From assembly GCA_025201365.1 (NCBI GenBank), contig JAIXMF010000001.1, forward strand, positions 1,612,001 through 1,676,000: a stretch of 64,000 nt of DNA, written 5' to 3'. The notes under the pieces were generated by a model. The model saw only the letters and a program-made list of their open reading frames with translations. It was not told the DNA's origin and ran no database searches. Below, one piece after another: positions 15,727 to 27,275 of this stretch. Positions within the stretch are counted from its first letter, which is position 1. Each line of letters opens with the position of its first letter. Source of the DNA: Syncephalis plumigaleata (taxonomy: Eukaryota; Zoopagomycota; Zoopagomycetes; Zoopagales; Piptocephalidaceae). The translations under genes and the position numbers were made by a program.

Positions 15727-18180
15727 ATGGTGCTTGTTCTCATTGATAATTACGATAGTTTCACCTGGAATATCTATCAGTATTTGTGCTCGCTAGGAGC
15801 TGATGTACGAGTTTTCCGCAATGATAAAACTACCGTGGACGAGGTAGCTTCCTTGAACCCGACGCATGTAGTTATCTCGCCAGGCCCTGGTCATCCCTCC
15901 ACGGATGCCGGTATCTCTAAAACGGTTATCGCACACTTTGCGGGCAAGATTCCCGTGTTGGGCGTTTGTTTAGGCCATCAGTGCATTTATGAAATGTACG
16001 GCGGTGTTGTTAACGCCACGGGCGAGATCGTTCACGGCAAGACGTCGGCACTCGTTCACGACGGTAAAGGCTTATTCCTAGGCGTGCCACAAGGCGTCGA
16101 GGTGACGCGATACCATTCGTTGGCGGGTGACCCCTCCACCCTTCCGGCGGACTTGATGGTGACGGCACGTACTGCTGACGGCGTCATCGAGGGCGTACGT
16201 CATCGTTCCTTGTGCATTGTAGGTGTGCAATTCCACCCGGAAAGTATACTTAGCGGATATGGTATGGAAATGCTTGCGTCATTCCTTCGTATGCACGCGG
16301 GTACCTGGGCTGAACAGCAAGAGTTCAATGTGGCATGCAGCACGGATGATCCAGCAGTGACCATCAATGGAACAACAAATGGAGCAACCACTGCTGTCAC
16401 TATTACTACTACCACTACTACAGCAGGAACAGGAGCGCCAACTATTTTAGAGCGTATACAGGCACAGCGTAAACTGGATGTAGCTGCTGCTAAAGCACAA
16501 CCTGGACAGTCGGAGGAACAGCTACGTGCGTTAGTGGAAGCGAATGCCAATGAACCAGCCATCGACTTGTATCGACGACTTCAAGCATCGGCGGCACCTG
16601 GCCAGCCAGCGGTGATGGCCGAGATTAAACGCGCATCGCCAAGTAAGGGTATTATCGATATCAGTATCAATGCAGGTCTACAAGCGCGTAAATATGCCGA
16701 AGCAGGTGCGGCGGTCATTTCCGTACTTACCGAACCCACTTGGTTCCGCGGTAATCTCGAGGATTTACGCCAAGCACGTAGTGCAGTGTCGCATCTCCCC
16801 TATCGACCGGCCATTCTACGTAAGGATTTCATTGTGGACGCATATCAGATTTACGAGGCGAGACTCGCCGGTGCCGATACCGTCCTATTGATTGTGGCCA
16901 TACTCACTGACGTGGAACTTGCCGAGTTGATGCAAGTATCAAGGTCGATTGGTATGGAACCCTTGGTGGAAGTCAATAATCAGGAGGAAATGCAACGAGC
17001 CCTAAAGGCTGGAGCGCGAGTTATCGGTGTTAACAACCGGAATCTACATACGTTCGACGTGGATCCAACGACCACGACACAACTGGCGCATCAAGTGCCA
17101 TCCGACGTTATACTGGCTGCGTTAAGTGGTATCATGAAGCGTGCCGACGTTGAACCGTATCTAGTGGCAGGAGCTAGTGCCATTCTAGTTGGTGAAGCAC
17201 TAATGCGTTCGTCGGATCCAGCTGCTTGTATTCGTGAATTACGCGCGGTAACCTCGCCTAATGTCGACATTGATGCCATTGATACTAGTACGCATAATGG
17301 TGGTCGTACACCACCTCATGTAAAAATATGCGGTATACGCACGGTAGAAGCAGCGCTTGCAGCATCCGAAGCAGGTGCACGCTTCCTTGGTATGATATTT
17401 GCACCGACACGTCGTCGAGTGACCATTGGCCAGGCACGCGCCATTGCCGAGTCTGTACGTGCAGCATATGCACCAAACTCACGTGTAGTGAATAACGGCA
17501 CTAATGGCACTACGACGATGAAGCATATTGATGTTAATGTTGATGACGATGATGACGTGACAGGTGGCACGCCTCGTTTAAATGGCAGTATAGCTGATGC
17601 AGCTAGTCTAAATTGGTTCGAACATCAAGCTAAGCAAATAGCCAAATCATCACGCCCTCTATTAGTGGGTGTATTCCAGAATCAATCGCTCGAGTATATG
17701 ACACATGTAGCGCGTGAGGTTGGTCTAGACTATATTCAATTACACGGACAAGAACCAACGGAAATAAGCGCGTTCCTACCAGTACCCACTATACGTGCAT
17801 TCCACCTGAAATCAGATAATAGCAGTAATGATAATGAGATAAACCGGATAAAATGTGAAATAATTCGTGAAGGTTATCACGCGTTACCATTGCTAGACGC
17901 ATATGTTGCAAATGCACCACATCAAGGTGGACAAGGTGTAGCTATCAATGCGAAGACGGTGACGCAAGTAACCACATCGATAGCCGGTGGCAACCAGAAA
18001 GCACTACCGGTGATACTTGCTGGCGGTTTAAATCCACAGAACGTTGCACAGATAACACGACAAATGACGCCATGGGCAGTGGATGTTTCTAGCGGCGTGG
18101 AAACAGATGGCGTGCAGGATGTCACGAAGATTCGTGCGTTTATTCATGCTGTACAGCATTCGCAGTCAGGCTTGGCATAA
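15727..18180 (+). CDS. TRP1: trifunctional tryptophan enzyme: glutamine amidotransferase / IGPS / PRAI
   Basis: One 817-residue chain with three activities of tryptophan synthesis. Residues 1-200 are the class I glutamine amidotransferase that feeds ammonia to anthranilate synthase: LIDNYDSF, the nucleophile elbow GVCLGHQ and the catalytic GVQFHPES. Residues about 240-520 are indole-3-glycerol-phosphate synthase: AEIKRASPSKG, LRKDFIVDAYQI, GVNNRNLHTF and LVGEALMR. Residues about 530-815 are phosphoribosylanthranilate isomerase: VKICGIRTVEAAL, YIQLHGQE, VILAGGLNP and VDVSSGVE. This fusion order is the standard fungal one. The start is the Met of MVLVLIDNYDSF, which matches family starts. The gene has no introns and is richer in GC than its neighbours. 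Confidence 0.95.
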   Translation: MVLVLIDNYDSFTWNIYQYLCSLGADVRVFRNDKTTVDEVASLNPTHVVISPGPGHPSTDAGISKTVIAHFAGKIPVLGVCLGHQCIYEMYGGVVNATGEIVHGKTSALVHDGKGLFLGVPQGVEVTRYHSLAGDPSTLPADLMVTARTADGVIEGVRHRSLCIVGVQFHPESILSGYGMEMLASFLRMHAGTWAEQQEFNVACSTDDPAVTINGTTNGATTAVTITTTTTTAGTGAPTILERIQAQRKLDVAAAKAQPGQSEEQLRALVEANANEPAIDLYRRLQASAAPGQPAVMAEIKRASPSKGIIDISINAGLQARKYAEAGAAVISVLTEPTWFRGNLEDLRQARSAVSHLPYRPAILRKDFIVDAYQIYEARLAGADTVLLIVAILTDVELAELMQVSRSIGMEPLVEVNNQEEMQRALKAGARVIGVNNRNLHTFDVDPTTTTQLAHQVPSDVILAALSGIMKRADVEPYLVAGASAILVGEALMRSSDPAACIRELRAVTSPNVDIDAIDTSTHNGGRTPPHVKICGIRTVEAALAASEAGARFLGMIFAPTRRRVTIGQARAIAESVRAAYAPNSRVVNNGTNGTTTMKHIDVNVDDDDDVTGGTPRLNGSIADAASLNWFEHQAKQIAKSSRPLLVGVFQNQSLEYMTHVAREVGLDYIQLHGQEPTEISAFLPVPTIRAFHLKSDNSSNDNEINRIKCEIIREGYHALPLLDAYVANAPHQGGQGVAINAKTVTQVTTSIAGGNQKALPVILAGGLNPQNVAQITRQMTPWAVDVSSGVETDGVQDVTKIRAFIHAVQHSQSGLA

Positions 18181-19011
18181 TGTGGTGACAACACACCTTA
18201 TACAAGACATTCATCGATACAAATAAACGATGACAAATTACATTTTATTACATTTTATAGCTAGTTAGTTGGTTGCTTATGTATACAAATACACAAACAA
18301 TGCTTGCCGTAAAGTAGCAAGTAATGAACAATGATAGAAGCTTCGTTACCTATTTGCCTGACGCGTGATATCGAGACAGGTAGATGAGTTGCATGGCATG
18401 CGCCACCACTACACAATCAAATTGTGCCCGGACTTACATGCCAAACTCGGTCATATGCACATTTATATGCTCGCTTCCATTGTTATTGTATTGTATTTTA
18501 CTTCTTATTGACGCATCCGAGATTGTTACACAAGCATACAAACAAAGAATGGCAATGCAGTTACCGTGCGTGTCATGCACATTACATGGTGCTAGTACCA
18601 GCAATGACAATGACAATGACAACATGCGTGTGACTAGATAATCGCGCTAATTATTGGCTAGAATGTAGCTATATACTATGATGACATTTTTGTCGGTATC
18701 CATCTGATGCTTGTGGACTTGTACATTACAAGTTATCGTTATTGTAATCATTGTTCTAACTTGTATCTCACCTTTTCTAATTATTTAATAAGCAATCCCT
18801 GTCTTATCATCTGCTTGCTTGTTGTCTCCAATTGCGTTGTACCGACCTTACCTTACCTTACCATTGTTGTATTTGTTTTGTCTTATCTTTGTCTATTTAT
18901 CTCTATTTATCTCTATTTATCTAATTTAGTTTAATTTGATTTAATTTGTTGTGTGTTAGTATATATACACAAAAGTATATATACAAGTAGATCGGCGTGC
19001 GTACACAAGTA
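18181..19011. other. intergenic, no gene seen
   Basis: Short open frames on both strands here have no splice partners or family resemblance. The right end carries TATATATACAC and GTATATATAC (about 18960-18984), a likely TATA region for the damaged membrane-protein gene that follows. Confidence 0.45.
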
Positions 19012-19954
19012 ATGTATGATACATGGCCGGTTGTTCCAGTATGATACCGTTTAATCCATTGGTGAACTATCACCGTTAGATTTCACGGCTCAAGCCACGG
19101 ATTTTGAAGATGCTCGTAGACGAGCACACGGCGTAATCGTTCAAATGAATATGAACGTCTTTCTTACCGCTATCTTTGCAAGGAACACGATACGAGCTGC
19201 CCGCCTAGTCTACGGCCAATGGCGAAATGTGGCGAGTTGGTGCTGTCTCGTACAATCGGCGATGGGATTCGTATTCGGGATGGGCACGCTGGTCTCGGCC
19301 GTTTCCAGTTATCCCTCCTGCGTGTCAATGTATGGATTGGCGCACTCGGCATTACCGTATCTAGCGTGTGCACCGGCCTATTCCTACTCGTGAAAGCCTA
19401 CGCCGTGCGGATGCATGACCGTCGCCTGCTTTGGCTAGCCATTCCGCTAGTGCTACCGCAAGCATTTACAGTGTGGGCTGCCTGGGTAGAAAGTGACATC
19501 ATGAATACCCTCGATTCGGGCTGTGTCGTCTTCCTGCCAAGCTACTATCCCTGGGTCAAGTCTATTGTCGAGATTGCCATGAACTTGGTGTACTCGTGTA
19601 TATTCATCAAGGCGGCATTCGAACAGTACCGCACGTTTGGCAGTCGTGGATGGCGGAAACTAGGTGTCGATAACTTGCTCTATTTGATCTTCGTTGTGAT
19701 CTCCAGTATTATAGCGGCATTCCTAGCGATGTTTCTAAATCATGGCATGTTGAGCGAAATGATATACCTAGGAGAATGTAAGTAGAGTACATACAGGTAC
19801 ATGCTGATAATGAAATAATAATCACTATTGTTATTATTATTATTTAGGGCTAGTCGTGTGTTGTCTATTAATTCATCAGCATGAACGGCTACAAGAGGAT
19901 TTCACGCCACGTAAAGATCGTCGTTCAATCCGTCATTTCCGTGTATTGCCGTAA
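19012..19954 (+). pseudogene. decaying copy of the multi-span membrane protein at 21.4 kb
   Basis: Conceptual translation tracks the intact paralogue along its length: the start context before DTWP, ISPLDF, WCCLVQS, VSSVC, KAYAVR, FTVWAAWVES, FEQYRTFGSRGWRKL and, after an intron at 19779-19848, WLVVCCLLIHQHERL, ending at a stop at 19952-19954. Two single-base frame breaks are visible by comparison, one near 19053 (just before ISPLDF) and one near 19320 (in the short loop before a membrane segment), and the text between the start and ISPLDF is scrambled. It therefore looks like a host pseudogene. Assembly error is possible but less likely, since the N-terminal damage is more than one base. Confidence 0.6.
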
Positions 19955-21229
19955 ACAAGCAGTAGTAGTAATTGAAGTGCAAATAAATACACGATTAAAT
20001 ATAAACATTAAGGTAATCTTTTTGCTATTATTAACGAGCCAACTAAAAATACTGCTACTATTATTGCTAGCCATTTATTATACACAAGTACATCGGTGCT
20101 ACCACATTCCAATGAGTTACGTGCTTCAGAATATTCATTTATCCATGCTAGCTAACCACTTCAGTGCCCTAGTACATATCATGTGTTCCAGAAATTGCAC
20201 TACTATGGGCTTGTAGCCATAGGGTTGCTCAAAGATGTGTATAACAAGAGAAGGAAAGAGAGAGAGAGAGCGGATAGATGAAGGATAACCATGAACTAGT
20301 ACGCAGTATAGCCACTAAAGGCGACCACTTTTCACGGCAGTAGAATGCATTTGGGTCCTCATTCTTCTCATCCCTTTCATTCCTCGCCACTTGATCATCA
20401 TGCCACTAACCGTACATCAGTTTATCCATTCTTAGCGTGGCAAAACCTTACACACTGTGCATGGCCTTAGTTGTAATGAGGCTATTCGTACTAGTAGCGG
20501 TAGTAAAATGGTGATGCGGGGCGCATGATGTCTCGGGTCCACACCGCGAAGTAAATTAACATGAAACAGTAGCCATCCGTTGTCATCTTGTTCATGTGCC
20601 ACAACCGACGAAATTGAACGAGCCCCTCATCATCGAGCCATAAAATCAATGTAGAAGCACAAATACTATTTGTCATTTACTTTGAGAGACATTCGTGTTA
20701 TTCCTGTTTTTTCATAACCACATACTGGTATTGCATTATATAGGATAAATAAATAAATGGTGATGATGAAGGGGTTACATTGTCATAGCCATAGCCATAA
20801 CCATTATTGCTATGACTGTTACTATTATTATCATCTCGATCAATGCTAAGCAATAACGAAACATGCTCATTAGGTATACACATTTGCAGTAAATTCCATA
20901 GAGATTATGGCGTGCACCAGCTATATTGCACTTATCACCCGATTGTGGATAATAAAAAACGATTGTGTACATCTGGAAATGGGCCAACTGCAACTAAAAC
21001 GGTTCGACATCCATCAATTTACATTTGACACCTTGAAGGCTGGGGAGCAGGAATGAAGGGGGGGGACGAGTCGGAGAGAGAGAAAGAACGAGAAAGCGAG
21101 AGAGGATGGTAGCACACGCGGCCTTTTCTGTTCTTGGGAAACAAATTGCGCATTGTTACACGATAGATTTCGTATACACGATATGCCGTCTCCTTAGCGG
21201 GTCTTTTTTCTTTCATCGTGTCTGTGCAA
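19955..21229. other. intergenic, no convincing gene
   Basis: Holds a GA-rich run near 20250, a purine-rich AGAGAGAGAAAG run near 21075, and short minus-strand frames (20491-20676 and about 20880-20990) that look weakly coding but do not splice together in frame. No RNA gene seen. Confidence 0.4.
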
Positions 21230-21238
21230 TATATAAAA
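21230..21238 (+). promoter_or_regulatory. TATA box of the membrane-protein gene
   Basis: TATATAAAA lies 36 bp before one in-frame Met (21266) and about 156 bp before the start I prefer (21386). It suggests transcription starts around 21260. Confidence 0.55.
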
Positions 21239-21385
21239 CTATGGCGACTAGCTGGCTTACCGACCATGACAAGTTTTAACGTTTACACGCTCACCTCCTC
21301 AATCTTGCTCCGTCCATCTACTAAAGCAACAAAAGCCACACACCACCACACATCATTTCTTTATTCTACGACAACACCGTTCATA

Positions 21386-22291
21386 ATGCTCAAGAACGAT
21401 ACATGGCCAAAAGTGGCCGGTTTTATTGTGGTGCATCCACTAGGTGAGATATCGCCGCTAGATTTTATGTCTCGCACCACCAACATGAAAGATGCTCGTA
21501 TGGCCTTGCATAGTAACTTTATCCAGGGCACGATGAACGCCATTTTGTTCTGCATCTTCTTGAGGAACATGTACCGCTCGCTATGGATGCTCTACCATCG
21601 TCCGCGCGGTATCGCCAATTGGTGTTGCTTCCTACAATCGGGAGCGGGTGTGGCACTCGGTGTGGTGACGCTCACCTCCATCACCACAAGTTTCTCCACT
21701 TGTCGTCATATCGGTTGGGTGGCCGCGTTCGGTCTGGTGGTATCGGCTGTCTGCGTGAATATTTGTCTGCTGCTCCGAGCGTACGCCGTGCAAAAGCGCA
21801 GTAAACTACTGCTGGCTCTTGGTATATTGCTTATCTTGCCGAATGGCGTCACCATTTGGGTTGCCTGGTTCGAAAGTCCAGTGTTCAACACGATTGATCA
21901 TGCATGTATCATGATCTTCCCCGAGTTCTTCCCAATATTCAAGGCTGCCCTCGACATCTTCACGAATATTCTCTTCTCCACCATTTTCCTACGTGTGGTC
22001 TTCAGACAGTACCGTACATTCGGTAGCAAGTGCTGGAAACGACTAAGTGCCGACGGTCTACTCCATCTTATCTGCGTGGCAATGTCGAATCTCCTTACCG
22101 GTGTCTTTACTACAATCTCCCTTTTCGGTCCATTGAGAGAAATGGTCTTTATCGTTGACTGGGTGCTCACCTCATGCCTACTGGTCTATCAGTATGAACA
22201 GCTAATTAAGAATGGCGCGCCAAAGTCATCCCACTCAGCAAAACGCAGATCTATTAAGCCACAATACTCGAAAATGCGTACCATAGCATAA
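21386..22291 (+). CDS. multi-span (about seven-helix) membrane protein, family unknown
   Basis: A single-exon gene of 301 residues from the chosen Met (MLKNDTWPK). The frame is open upstream, and a Met at 21266 would add 40 residues; I prefer 21386 because similarity to the 19-kb copy begins there. Hydrophobic segments follow one another: AILFCIFL, ALGVVTLTSI, AAFGLVVSAVCVNICLLL, LLLALGILLILP, FTNILFSTIFL, LLHLICVAMSNLL and VDWVLTSCLLVY. Short basic loops (YRTFGSKCWKRL) and a basic Ser-rich tail complete it. The layout suggests six to seven spans. I see no GPCR signature I can name, so receptor function is only a possibility. It may be a lineage-specific family, since a broken tandem copy lies beside it. 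Confidence 0.65.
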   Translation: MLKNDTWPKVAGFIVVHPLGEISPLDFMSRTTNMKDARMALHSNFIQGTMNAILFCIFLRNMYRSLWMLYHRPRGIANWCCFLQSGAGVALGVVTLTSITTSFSTCRHIGWVAAFGLVVSAVCVNICLLLRAYAVQKRSKLLLALGILLILPNGVTIWVAWFESPVFNTIDHACIMIFPEFFPIFKAALDIFTNILFSTIFLRVVFRQYRTFGSKCWKRLSADGLLHLICVAMSNLLTGVFTTISLFGPLREMVFIVDWVLTSCLLVYQYEQLIKNGAPKSSHSAKRRSIKPQYSKMRTIA

Positions 22292-22428
22292 ATTTGATGA
22301 TTCGGCCCTACATTATTAATTATAAAAGCAAAGCATAGACGAAGCTAATGATGATAGTTTTTTTTGCTTTTATATTTTGTTACGCGCTGTTAAACAATTA
22401 TATAAATTGATTGTCCCTGTTAATAATA

Positions 22429-22450
22429 CATACATACATACATACATACA
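22429..22450. repeat. (CATA)n microsatellite
   Basis: Five to six CATA units downstream of the membrane-protein stop. Confidence 0.85.
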
Positions 22451-22559
22451 TGTATTTGTACTACTTTTTTAATGACTTGCTTCAAATTAGCAATAGCAAT
22501 AGTTGGTTAAATATCATAGTCAATGTTATTCACTGTTTAGCATAATATATATGACAACT

Positions 22560-24058
22560 TTAGTCCTTTTGACCAGCAGCAATCTCTGGATACACCGGTA
22601 CAATATCGTTAATGGCCAATTGGATATCCTTCTTCAGCTGGTCGACAGCTTGATCTTGCAACCTTGTCGACAATGTCTCGGTATTCCTGTCGACGGCAGT
22701 CTTTATCGGTCCCTCGATCGACTCCCACATTGATTGAAATACACCGTTAATCTTGTCGCACTTTGAGTTAAGGCTGGCTAAGTGAGAGAGGTTGCCTTCA
22801 ACGGTTACACTAGGGACTGTCGATACGTCATTCTTCAATGACAAGGACAACTCGCTAATGTCCATCTTATCGGAGATGGTGGCATCCTTTGACTGGCCAT
22901 TCTCCACGTTATTAGCGATTGCCTGGTTGTCATGCTTGACATTGTTGAGCATGTTGTCCGTAATAGTCTTGGTCTGGTTCGACGAATGCTTCAACCAGGC
23001 AATGAGCGAATCGGTGGAGAAGATAACCCATTTACGCGCGGATTCGCCTACTTTCTTCGCAGTATTCACGGCAGAATCAATGGCATTCAGTCCCAATTGA
23101 GCAGGGCCCACTACAACCTTACAGGCACGTACCAAACCATGTAACGCCAAAATAAATGTTTTATAAATAGTGTGATGAATCAATCCGGTGGATAGCTTGA
23201 CGGATTGATCAACAGCAAGGCGAAGTGGCTTGGTTAGACTGCGCATGATTAGGCCAACGGCCACTGAATCGGAGATCTTACGAATCACGCCTAGCACGCC
23301 CGTGGTTGGTTTGGCCGGTGGCGCTGACGATAATGATGTAGTAGTTGAGGGCGTAGACACCGCAGCGGGAATGGGCTTGCAAGCCACTGCACCATCCGGC
23401 AGTTTAGTATCATTGTTTGCACTGAGCATCACCACGCCATTCGTCGAGTTGTCGCTTAAGCAATTGGTCGAGCTGACTGCCGATGGGACCGGTTCCGTAC
23501 CCTTCCAGTAGAGTTGCTTACGCAGTAAGAATCGAGTTTTCTCGGCAATGAAGTTGGCCACAAAGTCCTGATACTCCTTGCTGAACCAGTCGCGCACTCT
23601 AATGATAGCACTCGCTAGCGTGTCACGTATATCCTCCACTAGTTCCTTGAGTATTCGGGTATTTTCGGTAGTATACTATTGTTGAAGGTCGATTTAACAG
23701 TATCTACCAACAGGTCACGTAGCGTGTTAAGGTCAATTTCCAGCTCGTTATACACGATAAAACGAAAGGCGCCGGCAATCCTATCGGTGACCTTGTCGAT
23801 AACATTGTTGTAGATCTTTTTCGGTGATGGTAACTCGAGTTTTCGACGTTCAATTCGTCGATGATGATCACGATCGTCACGATGAATCACGTTTAATGTG
23901 ACATCCAACGGTACTGACGAGTATCTTGACTGAGCTGGCACCCATAGCTGACTAACATCATGAGCTGCGGTTGTCCTGGTAGGGACACTAGCAGCATGAA
24001 TGTGATGAGTACTCACTGCCACTTGACAAAGTAGCACGACAATTGGTGCAATACGCAT
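22560..24058 (-). CDS. predicted secreted protein, two overlapping frames
   Basis: The upstream frame (24058 to 23639) begins with a signal peptide (MRIAPIVVLLCQVAVS, then HAASV) and runs through a basic region (RRIERRKLELPSPKK) and helices. The downstream frame (to 22560) continues with helical text (ELVEDIRDTLASAIIRVRDWF), a Ser/Thr/Pro/Ala linker and further helices to LAINDIVPVYPEIAAGQKD. The frames overlap near 23640-23690. Either a very short intron (GTAGAT to ATAG, about 32 bp) or a one-base break would connect them; the intron would be well under the usual size here. Total length is close to 490 residues. No family recognised. Paired helices and charged linkers could suit a lipid- or pore-associated secreted protein, but that is a guess. 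Confidence 0.55.
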
Positions 24059-25208
24059 GGTCGATAATTTGTAAAAGCCAATACAATTTCGTTATGGAAT
24101 ATGCCTACACTATGACTATTAATTAGAATAATTGTTATGTTGTGGCGGAATTAAAGGGAAGCATTTAGCGATACGAGATGAATAATTCTATCCTACTCTA
24201 CTTACATATATGTGTGTATATTTATAGCGTATCCTTTTCTCTGCTTCTTCTTCTCTTCTTTGTCTAATCAATAGGCGACATTTCAATGCTAGTCAGTAGG
24301 CATCTAATAATTTCTCTACTCGATTGTAAGTTTACGCCTTGTCCTACCAGTCTAGAGACTAGAATCGCGTAGCACGAAATAGGTGACTACCAGAAACATC
24401 AGCACGTTCCCTACACGTGTAGTATAAATTGATTTACAGAGGAAGTTTGCAGGTATTATCGTGGAACAAGATGGTACTTTCACTTCTTCTATGCCCCGGA
24501 TTATTGCATAACAACGTGTTCATGCCAGTTATTTATTTATTTATCATTTCACGCATTCTTTGCAATATACGGAAGTGATGTTACATATCAAACTCAAAAT
24601 AAATAGAGTATGTCGTCAATATTGAAAACAACTCACAATAAGGTCTATGGTAATAGAAATGATTGATTGATTGATTGAATGTCTTTACGAATGAACAGGC
24701 ATTGACATTAGGGAACGTACAAGTTATCCTTACTATGATCGATGCTCGCAACTAGTCCATCATAAACGATATGGCCAATGCTTCTAGTTATCGTATCTTT
24801 CGTGTATTCGCAACAACTATGATGTTTCAATGTTCTAGCATCATTACTGAAACCAATAGGCCTTGAATAAGCATAGGCTCTATTCTAGACGTCGTGCTAG
24901 CCAACGGATTAACGTTGCCGACACAGCTAATGATGCTTTCTTTGTTCAACTTAGCTCCCTCTCTACTAATGAGTTAGTCAACAACTGGTAGTTCATTTTA
25001 GATGCTAACTCTAATGACAAAATGAGCTCATTTGAAACCTGTATTAACATCAGGCATATCAGTTATTTATACTCATTTGTACGCCCATCATTCTCTACCT
25101 GTGTACCATTTAGATGATATCACTCAAGTATAAACCTGGCCTGTTGTTATGGTGTGCAGTATCTACGAGGATAAATAAATAATAGTAGTGATAATATAAC
25201 TTACGTAT
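24059..25208. other. intergenic, no gene seen
   Basis: An AT-rich spacer of 1.15 kb with a short TGATTGAT run near 24662. No start-to-stop frame, tRNA or repeat family recognised. The left end of the second Fanzor element should lie near 25.1 kb by comparison with the first, but I found no matching inverted repeat. Confidence 0.45.
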
Positions 25209-25565
25209 TTAGATGTGAGTAGCAATAACATCACGGATAAGTTGTTTGTTGTTTGGTTCTTCATTTCTTGAACGTTTAGAAGTAATGGCACTTTGATGTA
25301 GTTGTGTTGGAACACCATTTCCATTGCGAACACTGAGAATAATCTGAATAAAGGTCAGACATGCTGCCATATCCCGATTCCATACACGATACTCGAATCC
25401 TTTACCTTTCATGTCATCTTTACAATTATGATGTGTGCATCTAATAGAATAATGAAGTAGTATATTGTTATAGATTGTACTCATCTTAAGAAGACATGAC
25501 AAGTGACAGTAGGATATCTCGTCAATTAGAAAGACTTGAACACCATGTTTCATTGTTATCCACAC
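25209..25565 (-). pseudogene. C-terminal remnant of a second Fanzor copy
   Basis: The translation (VFLIDE, then RCTHHNCKDDMKG, FEYRVWNRDMAACLTFIQII and KRSRNEEPNNKQ) aligns with the last fifth of the Fanzor at 2.9-5.1 kb, including the second zinc-ribbon pair and the RuvC-III Asp. The N-terminal three quarters and the first CPxC knuckle are gone. The intron seen in the intact copy is still present as DNA, with its donor changed from GTAAGT to ATGAGT and its ATTAG acceptor kept, so this was a DNA-level copy and not a retrocopy. It is a plain transposon fossil. Note that it keeps Glu in IDE, where the intact copy has Lys. Confidence 0.8.
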
Positions 25566-25652
25566 TTGCGTATGCTTTATTTGTGTGTTCTTGATTAAAA
25601 TAACGTCATCGTATTTCTCTACCCCATATCGCCTTTCTTATTCCACTCCACT

Positions 25653-27275
25653 ATGTCTACTATTACTACTGAAATATCGAGTAATTCCAACTCGTCTTGT
25701 AGATTACTAGACTGTCTGAATAGTCTTCCATTTCATGACCAGCGTGTCTTCCGTAGTCTACTTGGTCATATCGAATTATTGCGTTTATCAGCGTGTTCTC
25801 GCTCGTTAAGAAGCAGTATACGAAATGATCAATTATTATGGCAAGCACTATATCATAGGGATTTCCTATGGGGAGCCTATTACGTCAAAGAAATGGATTT
25901 CGTATTATGGTGTGTACGTACGGATGTCAACAATCCATGTACATCGGATAAACGAGCCGATCTACTAGAGAATGTGGACTGGTACAACACATATCGTCGA
26001 CGAGTGAGCACCGAGAATAATTGGCGATATGGACTATGCGATACCACGCATATCGATATGAAATCTGACAACGATGGAATATATTATCGTAAAGAAAATA
26101 TTGATAATGGTACAATCATGACGCAATATGATCTCTTAGAGGGGGAATCAAGTCATAGTTATACTTTAGAATGTTTGCCGCACTCAAATCTTAGATCCGA
26201 CAACAATACTGTGTATGACAGTACGTTCTCTACATCGCCAAACGTTCTTTCACTAGATACTGGTAATGAAGCCAAGTACACTTATGTCCTGAGTGATCAT
26301 TACATAGCCGTATCTCCTAAGGCAATTAGAAACGATACCAACTATAATGTAAAAATACTTTCGCGCAGACATGGTGGTGTTTTCACTACATTTGACGTTC
26401 CAGCACCATATAAAGTGGATAAAGTTGAGGGGAAATGGATATTGCTAGTGAACAAAGCACAAGAGTCATCCAAGAGATGGCAAATTTGTAAGCATAGTAA
26501 TTGTACAATGATGCCATATAACTAGTACTAATAATCAATGAATTTAGTAAGTGCAATGGTATTCGATATAGATAATAGTGTTATGTGTCCAGGAAGCATA
26601 GATGATACATGGAGCGTGGCATGTTTCCATAAAACAACCAACAATACAGCAATAGTATACACGGCACGAATAGTCAAAGACGGTGATGTGGATCGTATTG
26701 AATGGGCATTACACCAGATCTCAAGCAATAATCCCGTTGTACAACTGCGAAATGGCTGGTTTCGACTACCTGAGAGGATGTCGTATGAGTGGCTAAATGC
26801 ATATAGTTTATACGACTCTTGTATGACTATCAAATTACATAACTATCCTGATTGTGATTCATGTATAATACATAGCGTAGCATCCAGTGGTCAAAGCCAT
26901 ACTCCACGTAATTGCCACACTATGTCTGACCAACATATACCTACCCCATTGTTTAGGGCTGGATGTGCTCTTTTTAAACTTGATCCCGAGCCAACAAAAG
27001 TATGGACAGACTTATTCTACAATGACGACCAAGTCTTACAAATACCGGGTACAGCTATCATCAGACATGTTATTGGAGATCTGCATGCTTTTTATGTAAT
27101 AGAGCATAATCGTATAACACGTCAATTGCTTGTAGATATCAATACAAAGGAAACAATGCGTGAATTGGAATTACCTAACGGGCAATGGAGATTGCCTAAT
27201 TACGCAATGGCTGGCATGATATGTAGTTCTCGTGACAACAAAGTGGAAATAATACAAGAATATGGCGAACTATAA
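25653..27275 (+). CDS. F-box protein
   Basis: Two exons (25653-26487 and 26548-27275) join across a 60-bp intron with a textbook branch site (TACTAAT) to give 520 residues. Residues about 20-70 form an F-box: LNSLPFHDQRVFRSLLGHIE followed by LLRLSACSRSLRSSIRNDQL and LWQALYHRDF. F-boxes bind Skp1 in SCF ubiquitin ligases; the rest would choose the substrate. The remainder is beta-rich with repeated short strands (KWILLVNKA, YTYVLSDHYIAV, LHAFYVIEHN), perhaps a degenerate beta-propeller; no repeat class is clear. It lies between the Fanzor remnant and a relic end of that transposon family (27.70-27.76 kb), so it may be cargo or an ordinary gene the element landed beside. Confidence 0.75.

Noticed and set aside
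20491-20990. Possible two-exon minus-strand gene
   Set aside because: The two coding-like stretches do not join in frame across any donor and acceptor pair I could find.
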